This document shows, one piece after another, positions 5,497-10,153 of a DNA stretch of 10,153 bases. The notes under the pieces are model-generated. The model was not told where the DNA came from. It searched no databases and was given only the letters and a program-made list of their open reading frames with translations. Every line of letters starts with the position of its first letter. Positions within the stretch are counted from its first letter, which is position 1. A program made the translations under genes and the position numbers. Source of the DNA: an uncultured Agathobaculum sp. (GTDB taxonomy: Bacteria; Bacillota; Clostridia; Oscillospirales; Butyricicoccaceae); the NCBI GenBank assembly GCA_944376955.1, contig CALWEB010000030.1, forward strand, positions 1 to 10,153. Direction: 5' to 3'.

Positions 5497-6456
5497 TTAT
5501 CCGCGCACAATATTGCGATAGCGGTCGAGTGAGTCGTTCCAGCTGCTGTCGTGTGCCGCGTCGCGCTGGTCGGGCAGCGCATAGTTTTCCTGCAAGTATT
5601 TGCCGAGAAAAGCGGAAACCTTGACCGCGCCGGAATAGTTGAGATGGTCGCCGCGGTCGCGCGTGTCGCGCGCCCAGTCGATCGGCACCTCGTTGGGCAT
5701 GGTGTTCATATCAATATATGTCAGGTCGTTTTCTTCTGCGAAAGCCGCGATACTGTTGTGGCGCGCACGGTTCCAGTTGATCGTGCTCGGCGTGCTGACG
5801 AGCAGCAGCTCAGCGTTGTTCTCCTTGCACAGCGCCAGCATGTCCTGCAAGCAGTCTTCGTTGAGCGCGGGGATCGGTGTGGCGGAATCGGTCGGCAGCA
5901 TGTAGTTTTTGGTGCTGGCTGCGGCCACCGCCGGGTTATAACGGAAACCCTTGAGGTCGTCCGTCCAAGTGTATTCGACCGGACGGCCGAAGTCGTTGAC
6001 CTTGAGTGACTTCCAGCGGTCGTGGTAGCGCAGCACGGAGAACAGGGTCTTTGCGCGGGAGAGCAGATAGTCGTTGAGCTTATACGGACGGAAGATTGCG
6101 TTGGTCTCCAGCACGACAACCGAGGGGCTCTGCCGCTCAAGCGCCTGCCGCAGGAAGCGGTAGGAGTCATAGAGCGGCTGGGCGGGCGTGCTGCACAGAT
6201 AGGAGCGGAAGCCGCGCTCCTCCCACATCTGCATGGGTGAGATCGAGCTGTATGCCTCGCTGTCGCCCACAACCAGCACGTCGATCGAGTTTTCCTTTTC
6301 GCCCAGAATGCCGCTGGCCAGCATTTCGGCATCGTTCACGCCGAAGGCCTTGTGGTTGTTTTTCGGCATGAACAGATAGGAGGCGGCCAGCATGAGCGCG
6401 CACAGCAGCGCCAGAAAACATGCGCCTGTGACAAAGGGCGCTATACGGGTTTTCAA
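5497..6456 (-). CDS. Membrane-anchored SGNH/GDSL-fold protein, DltD/AlgJ-like partner of the MBOAT
   Basis: This 319-residue protein has a short basic start and a hydrophobic segment at about residues 7-29, giving a single membrane anchor or uncleaved signal; the rest should lie outside the cell. The SGNH block I motif is VLVVGDSEAYSS, with the candidate nucleophile S66. The C-terminal catalytic pair is D270-H271 in DRGDHLNYSG. A segment with NAIFRP lies between. Proteins of this kind next to MBOAT acyltransferases (DltD, AlgJ/AlgX, PatB) act in transfer of acyl groups to extracellular polymers. The start is TTG, with an excellent Shine-Dalgarno sequence and no ATG nearby. It is the last gene of the operon, 15 bases after the MBOAT stop, and is followed by the long hairpin. 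Substrate and acceptor are unknown. Confidence 0.85.
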   Translation of the reverse strand: MKTRIAPFVTGACFLALLCALMLAASYLFMPKNNHKAFGVNDAEMLASGILGEKENSIDVLVVGDSEAYSSISPMQMWEERGFRSYLCSTPAQPLYDSYRFLRQALERQSPSVVVLETNAIFRPYKLNDYLLSRAKTLFSVLRYHDRWKSLKVNDFGRPVEYTWTDDLKGFRYNPAVAAASTKNYMLPTDSATPIPALNEDCLQDMLALCKENNAELLLVSTPSTINWNRARHNSIAAFAEENDLTYIDMNTMPNEVPIDWARDTRDRGDHLNYSGAVKVSAFLGKYLQENYALPDQRDAAHDSSWNDSLDRYRNIVRG

Positions 6457-6464
6457 ATGGAATG

Positions 6465-6473
6465 CACCTCCTT
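6465..6473 (-). promoter_or_regulatory. Strong ribosome-binding site for the TTG start of the SGNH gene
   Basis: The minus strand reads AAGGAGGTG, a near-perfect anti-16S match, 8 bases before TTG at 6456-6454. It overlaps the TAA stop of the MBOAT gene (6474-6472), so translation of the two genes is likely coupled. This site decides the TTG start, since no ATG or GTG lies at a suitable distance. Confidence 0.8.
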
Positions 6474-8064
6474 AGAATGCGGCGTAGATCGGGTCAACCG
6501 GCACATAGCCGATGCCGTATGCGCCGAAAATGACCAGAAAGAAAAATGCGGCATAGTAGACCGTCCAGCGCAGCGCAACCGGGCGGGACGCGATGCTCTC
6601 GCGCAGGGGGATGCCGCGCTCCCGCAGGATGCCGACGAGCAGCACCAGCCCGACCGCGACCAAGACAATGCCGAAATCCATCTTGTCCATGCCGAGCAAC
6701 AGGAAGCTGCGGTCGGCAAAGGAGCCGAACGAGAAATCAGTGACCATGGTGTGGAACATCGCAAGCCCGGCGCGCAGGCCGTTGGCGCGGAAGAACAGTT
6801 CGCCCACGCAGACCAGCAGCGCGGTGCGCACGATCTGGAAGATGCGGTAGGGCAGGCGGGTACGGTCGATGTGCAGGAAACCGGTCACCCGCTGCGCAAT
6901 GGGGTCAAATAGGTTGCCCGCAAGGATGAGCGCGAAGTGATACAGGCCAAAAAAGATGTAATGCCAGCCCGCGCCGTGCCACAAGCCGTTGCACAGCCAG
7001 ACCACGCCCAGCGCAAATGAGCCGGAGAGCAGCGGGCCGTAGTGGTTGCCCAGACGGCGGCGTGCCGCGCCCGTCAGTTTTTTCAGCGGGCCGGACATGG
7101 ACAGCGGGTAGAACACATAGTCCTTGAACCAGGTGCCCAGCGTGATATGCCAGCGCATCCAGAACTCGGAAATGCTACGGGAGAAAAACGGCTGACGGAA
7201 GTTTTCCGGTAGGCGCACGCCGAAGATCTCGGCGCTGCCGATGACCACATCCATCGTGCCGGAGAAGTCCATATACAGCTGGCAGGTGTAGCACACCATT
7301 GCCAGCGCGATCACGCCGCCGTCAAACGTAGCGTAATCGTTGAAAACGGTTTTAATCAGCAGGTTGAGCCGGTCGGCAATGACGATTTTCTTGATCAGGC
7401 CGAACAGGATGCGCTGCATCCCGAAGGTCAGGCCGCGCCAGGTGACCGGGTGGCCCTCCCACAGCTGCTGCGCGGTCTGCCCATAGCGACAGATCGGCCC
7501 TTCCATGATCTGCGGGAAAAAGCCGAGGAAGAGGGCGAGGCGCGCCAGATTGCGATCGGCGCGGATCGTGCCGCGGTAGACATCGAGCAGATAGGAAAGG
7601 GCCTGCAGGGTATAAAATGAAATGCCGATGGGCAACAAAAACGCGGGCACGGGCAGCGAAACCGGCAGCCGTAGCGCGTGCAGCAGTGTATTGAGGTTGG
7701 TGCTGAAAAAGGCGGCGTATTTGAGCGTCAGCAGCGTGCCGACATGCAGCAGTGCCGCAAACAGCAGGATGCGCCGCTGCCGCCGGGTGAAGCGATGCCG
7801 GATCGCTTTGCGCTCGGCAGGGGCGGCAGCGGCGAGACAGTGGTCACGGTCCTGCTGTTCCGATGCCAGCCAAAGGCCGAGATGATGGATGGAAACCGTA
7901 GAAAACAGCAGAAACACCAACAGCTTGCCGCTGACCGACCAGAAAAACGCATAGCTTGCCGCCAGAAGTGCGATCCAGCGCATTTTCTGCAGCAGGATTC
8001 GGTAAACAAGCACCGCTGCCGGCAGAAAAACGGCCAGATACAGCAGCGAGCAGTAGGATGTCAT
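6472..8064 (-). CDS. MBOAT-family O-acyltransferase (DltB/AlgI-like)
   Basis: This 530-residue polytopic membrane protein has ten or more likely membrane segments spread over its length. MBOAT hallmarks are FFPQIMEGPICRY, the RSISEFWMRWHITLGTWFKDYVFYPL-type block (long amphipathic, with RWH), and NGLWHGAGWHYIFFGLYH. In the last, H363 is the expected catalytic histidine. Such enzymes move an acyl or aminoacyl group from a cytoplasmic carrier across the membrane to a glycan or lipid; DltB does this for D-alanine with DltC. A basic cytoplasmic-looking stretch sits at about 70-97 (EQQDRDH to RHRFTRRQRR). Its ATG is three bases after the carrier-protein stop, with GGAGGAAGG inside the end of that gene. 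The carrier and SGNH neighbours strongly suggest that it transfers what the carrier holds. The acceptor is not known. Confidence 0.93.
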   Translation of the reverse strand: MTSYCSLLYLAVFLPAAVLVYRILLQKMRWIALLAASYAFFWSVSGKLLVFLLFSTVSIHHLGLWLASEQQDRDHCLAAAAPAERKAIRHRFTRRQRRILLFAALLHVGTLLTLKYAAFFSTNLNTLLHALRLPVSLPVPAFLLPIGISFYTLQALSYLLDVYRGTIRADRNLARLALFLGFFPQIMEGPICRYGQTAQQLWEGHPVTWRGLTFGMQRILFGLIKKIVIADRLNLLIKTVFNDYATFDGGVIALAMVCYTCQLYMDFSGTMDVVIGSAEIFGVRLPENFRQPFFSRSISEFWMRWHITLGTWFKDYVFYPLSMSGPLKKLTGAARRRLGNHYGPLLSGSFALGVVWLCNGLWHGAGWHYIFFGLYHFALILAGNLFDPIAQRVTGFLHIDRTRLPYRIFQIVRTALLVCVGELFFRANGLRAGLAMFHTMVTDFSFGSFADRSFLLLGMDKMDFGIVLVAVGLVLLVGILRERGIPLRESIASRPVALRWTVYYAAFFFLVIFGAYGIGYVPVDPIYAAF

Positions 8065-8067
8065 GGT

Positions 8068-8298
8068 TTAGCCTTCCTCCTGTAAACGGACGATCATGGT
8101 CCACATATCCTCGGCGGAATTGAAGTTGGCCGGGATGATCTCGACGGTCGGGATCGTGATGTCAAACGCTTCTTCCAGTTCGGCAACCAACGCTAGGATA
8201 GTCAACGAATCCAGATAGTGCGCATCGATCAGGTTGCGGCAGGTGGTGTAATCCACGCCGGGTTGGAGATCCTCCAGAATAGCAAGCAGTTGTTCCAT
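8068..8298 (-). CDS. Acyl/aminoacyl carrier protein (DltC-like)
   Basis: This 76-residue protein has the four-helix carrier-protein pattern. The phosphopantetheine attachment site is the serine of HYLDSLTIL, followed by LVAELEEAFDITIP and NFNSAEDMW, typical of DltC and PKS/NRPS carrier domains. It is acidic, as carriers are. The ATG at 8298 is preferred over an in-frame start at 8352. AAAGGA lies 9 bases upstream, and the extra 18 residues of the longer form would come from the end of the decarboxylase gene. It should hold the aminoacyl group made by the adenylation enzyme and present it to the decarboxylase and MBOAT. The holo form needs a phosphopantetheinyl transferase encoded elsewhere. 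The decarboxylase frame, as read here, overlaps its first 137 bases. Confidence 0.9.
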   Translation of the reverse strand: MEQLLAILEDLQPGVDYTTCRNLIDAHYLDSLTILALVAELEEAFDITIPTVEIIPANFNSAEDMWTMIVRLQEEG

Positions 8299-9487
8299 AA
8301 TAGTCCGTCCTTTCATAATGGGGGGAGTTGATTTCATCAGTGGGTAGCGCATCGCGCACGAGAAGCGGGCGGCCGTCCGGCATCAGCAGCACGATGCGCG
8401 GCAGCGCTCGGCTGAGAAAAAGGGAAATGCCTTCGGTCATGCAGTACGCGCCGGTATAGGAAAAGGCGAACAGGTCGCCGCACTTGAGGTCGGATACCGG
8501 CAGTTGCTTGACCAGAATATCATTGACCGTACACAGTGAGCCACACAGGTTCCACGGCTGCGGCTCACCCAGACGCGGCGGGTATAGCCGGTAGGGCGGT
8601 ATCTGCATGGCCATGCGCTGGCCGTAATAGACCAGATGATGGATGCCGCCGTCCAGGATGGCGTAATTCTGGCCTTTGTTTCGTTTCATATCGACCACGC
8701 GGGTCAGGTAAGTGCCGCAGCTGGCGGCAATGCTGCGCCCGAGTTCGAGCGTCACATGCGCCTTGCAGCGCAGACCTGTCAGCATGGCGGAAAAACCGGA
8801 AAGAAACTCGGTCTCTTCAAAGGTTTCGGGCGAGAAATATTCGACCGGGAAGCCCGGGCCGAACTCCAACTCGTGGATGATAAAGCCCAGCTTTTCCGCA
8901 AGCGAACAGGCGAAATCGTCCAACTTGTCCAATTCGCGCTGCAAGCGCTTAAGCGACGCCTTTTGTGTGCCGGAGAAGTATTGCAGGCCGCGGATCAGGA
9001 TAAAAGGATGGTCGGCGCGGCTGCGGATGATCTGGATGATCTCCTGCTCCTCCATGCCGAATTGGCTGCCGCTGGTCAGGCGCAGCAGCACATGGATGGT
9101 TACGCGGTAGTGCGCGGCCAGCCGGCTGAGCAGTGCAAACTGGCGCAGGGACTCCACGGTAAACAGGCGCGGGCCGTTTTTCTGGGCGATCATCCGCTCG
9201 ATGTCCGCAGGGGTTTTGTATACACCCGAGATGACCTGCTGTTCGGCAGGGATTTGCAGGCGGCGGCAGATCGCGGCTTCGCCGGGGGAGCAGACCTCGA
9301 AGCGTTCCGCCTGACCGCACAGCTCGTGCAGCAGGAAAGGGTTGGCTTTGATCGCATAGCACAGGCCGACGCCGGACGGCAGGCTGCGCCGCAGAAACGC
9401 CACGCGCTGCCGCAGCGCTTGCACATCGAACACATACAGCGGTGAGCCGTATTGTGCGGTCAGGTTTTCCATTTGCAGTTCGGTCAT
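8162..9487 (-). CDS. Fold-type III PLP-dependent decarboxylase, possibly acting on carrier-bound amino acid; apparent frameshift near its end
   Basis: This belongs to the ornithine/diaminopimelate/arginine decarboxylase 2 superfamily. The PLP lysine is K47 (CYAIKANP). Other family landmarks are ELGR at 248-251, ILDGGIHH near 277, C319 in GSLCTVND, and the GDLFAFSYTGAY stretch with Y348, so barrel and C-terminal beta domain are both present. The usual H-x-G-S after the GL motif is replaced by FSGTQ at 171-175. The ATG at 9487 overlaps the upstream TGA as ATGA and has AAGGAAGGAG before it. The true family end is near residue 390 (LLVRDALPTDEINSP). Beyond it the frame runs a further 52 codons through the carrier gene in the wrong frame, with an unfamily-like tail. 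One extra base in the C6 run (8320-8325) would give SPPL-stop. Genomic context suggests a BtrK-like role on a carrier-bound amino acid; free amino acid decarboxylation is the alternative. Confidence 0.85.
   Translation of the reverse strand: MTELQMENLTAQYGSPLYVFDVQALRQRVAFLRRSLPSGVGLCYAIKANPFLLHELCGQAERFEVCSPGEAAICRRLQIPAEQQVISGVYKTPADIERMIAQKNGPRLFTVESLRQFALLSRLAAHYRVTIHVLLRLTSGSQFGMEEQEIIQIIRSRADHPFILIRGLQYFSGTQKASLKRLQRELDKLDDFACSLAEKLGFIIHELEFGPGFPVEYFSPETFEETEFLSGFSAMLTGLRCKAHVTLELGRSIAASCGTYLTRVVDMKRNKGQNYAILDGGIHHLVYYGQRMAMQIPPYRLYPPRLGEPQPWNLCGSLCTVNDILVKQLPVSDLKCGDLFAFSYTGAYCMTEGISLFLSRALPRIVLLMPDGRPLLVRDALPTDEINSPHYERTDYYGTTACYSGGSPTRRGLHHLPQPDRCALSGFVDYPSVGCRTGRSV
8308..8313 (-). 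promoter_or_regulatory. Ribosome-binding site of the carrier-protein gene
   Basis: The minus strand reads AAAGGA, followed by 9 bases and the ATG at 8298. It supports the short carrier form. It also lies directly against the place where the decarboxylase would stop (8315-8313) if the neighbouring six-G run were one base longer. Confidence 0.65.
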
Positions 9488-10153
9488 ACGATCTCCTTCC
9501 TTGCCATAGCAAGCAGACGCTTGCGGTCGGTTTTGCCGTTTTCGGTCAGCGGCAGGGTGTCCAGCGGTTCGAGGGTGCGCGGCAGCATGAAGATGGGCAG
9601 GGTTTGCGCCAGTGCGCTGCGCACCGCAGCTTTGTCCGCGGTTCCGGTATAAAATCCGTGCAGCCGTTCTTTCTGCGCATCGTATACGCAGCAGCAGCGG
9701 CTGACGCCATCGACCGCCTGCACCGCGCGTTCGATTTCCTCCAGCTCGATGCGGTGGCCCATGTGTTTGATCTGAAAATCCTTCCGGCCGAGGAAGCACA
9801 GTTCGCCTGCGGCGTTCCAGCGTCCCAGGTCGCCCGTGCGGTAAACCGGCTGTAAATAGCGGTTATGGCCGGGGTGTTGAGTGAATGCAGCGTGCGTCTG
9901 CGCAGGGTTGTTGTAATACCCGAGCGCCAGCGCTGCGCCGCTGACACAGATTTCGCCTGCCTGATCCGGCGTGTGTATTTCCTGTCCCGCCTCATCCAGC
10001 AGGAAAACCCGCTCGTTCGGGAAGGCCGTCCCGAGCGGGATGCCCGCTGTGTAATCTCGACCACTCTCTATCCTATGGTACGTGCAGTTGCACGTGATCT
10101 CGGTGGGGCCGTACAGGTTGACGAAATCCGCGTGCGGCAAATGCTCCATCCAG
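9484..10153 (-). CDS. AMP-forming amino acid adenylation enzyme (DltA/NRPS A-domain type), C-terminal part; N-terminus beyond window
   Basis: The visible 222 residues are the second half of an ANL-superfamily adenylation enzyme; the start lies past the right edge. Core motifs in order are A5 NLYGPTEIT, then GEICVSGAALALGYYN (A6), YRTGDLGRW (A7), GRKDFQIKHMGHRIELEEIE (A8), LPIFMLPRTL (A9) and NGKTDRKRL (A10), whose Lys is the acyl-adenylate lysine. The A8 and A10 forms are those of amino acid-activating DltA and NRPS domains rather than acyl-CoA synthetases. It should make an aminoacyl-AMP and load the carrier protein encoded two genes downstream. The substrate-code residues of A3-A5 are mostly outside the window, so the amino acid is unknown. 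Its TGA overlaps the decarboxylase ATG (ATGA), a sign of coupled translation. The visible end has no carrier domain fused to it. Confidence 0.92.
   Translation of the reverse strand, partial: WMEHLPHADFVNLYGPTEITCNCTYHRIESGRDYTAGIPLGTAFPNERVFLLDEAGQEIHTPDQAGEICVSGAALALGYYNNPAQTHAAFTQHPGHNRYLQPVYRTGDLGRWNAAGELCFLGRKDFQIKHMGHRIELEEIERAVQAVDGVSRCCCVYDAQKERLHGFYTGTADKAAVRSALAQTLPIFMLPRTLEPLDTLPLTENGKTDRKRLLAMARKEIV

Noticed and set aside
8299..8352. Longer carrier protein starting at 8352
   Set aside because: The added 18 residues lie in the end of the decarboxylase gene and are unlike carrier N-termini; the site AAAGGA supports 8298.
9488..9799. Decarboxylase extended upstream by 104 codons
   Set aside because: That stretch is out of frame within the adenylation gene, whose A7-A10 motifs are intact there; the ATGA overlap and ribosome site support 9487.
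5497..10153. A standard dltABCD operon for D-alanylation of teichoic acid
   Set aside because: Canonical Dlt has no PLP decarboxylase, and here one lies between the adenylation and carrier genes; the Dlt comparison is kept as analogy only.
1..10153. CRISPR arrays, insertion sequences, tRNA or rRNA genes
   Set aside because: No regularly spaced repeats, transposase motifs, flanking terminal repeats or RNA-gene signatures were seen on either strand.

Overview
The window is about 10.1 kb of GC-rich DNA, with mostly G/C third codon positions, from an anaerobic Gram-positive bacterium. It is most likely a clostridial member of Bacillota (Oscillospirales / Ruminococcaceae-like). The reasons are: an L27 protein with the Bacillota-type cleavable N-terminal extension preceded by the end of its protease gene; the prp-rpmA-obgE order; a group B-like [FeFe]-hydrogenase; and a flavodoxin/ferredoxin fusion of the EFR1 type. 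The genus cannot be fixed from the sequence alone.

Layout. (1) 1-1687, plus strand: the last codons of a Prp-like protease gene, rpmA (L27), an intrinsic terminator, and obgE (ribosome-associated GTPase). (2) 1688-3456, plus strand: a 198-bp intergenic region with a very good Rex (NADH/NAD+ sensor) operator match, a candidate promoter and an 11-bp inverted repeat, followed by a monomeric [FeFe]-hydrogenase and a strong bidirectional terminator. (3) 3485-5437: a divergent pair with back-to-back consensus-like promoters. One is a zinc-dependent medium-chain alcohol dehydrogenase on the minus strand; the other is a flavodoxin-plus-2[4Fe-4S] protein on the plus strand. (4) 5441-10153, minus strand: a tightly packed operon reading right to left. 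It encodes an adenylation enzyme (C-terminal part only, continuing off the right edge), a fold-type III PLP decarboxylase, an acyl/aminoacyl carrier protein, an MBOAT O-acyltransferase and a membrane-anchored SGNH protein.

How the genes work together. Regions 2 and 3 concern disposal of reducing equivalents: H2 metabolism under likely NADH/NAD+ control, an alcohol dehydrogenase and an FMN/FeS electron carrier. Region 4 is the most interesting part. Its logic resembles the Dlt system for D-alanylation of teichoic acids (adenylation enzyme, carrier protein, MBOAT, SGNH/DltD-like protein), but a PLP decarboxylase is inserted between the adenylation and carrier genes and translationally coupled to them. 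By analogy with BtrK/BtrI of butirosin biosynthesis, I infer that an amino acid is activated, loaded on the carrier, possibly decarboxylated there, and then transferred by the MBOAT/SGNH pair to a cell-surface or exported glycan or lipid. The substrate and acceptor are not visible in the sequence.

One anomaly needs attention. The decarboxylase frame has no stop where the family normally ends and runs 137 bp into the carrier gene. Lengthening a six-G run by one base would create a stop just upstream of the carrier's ribosome-binding site. No gene-free stretch exceeds 300 bp, and no tRNA, rRNA, CRISPR array or insertion sequence was seen.
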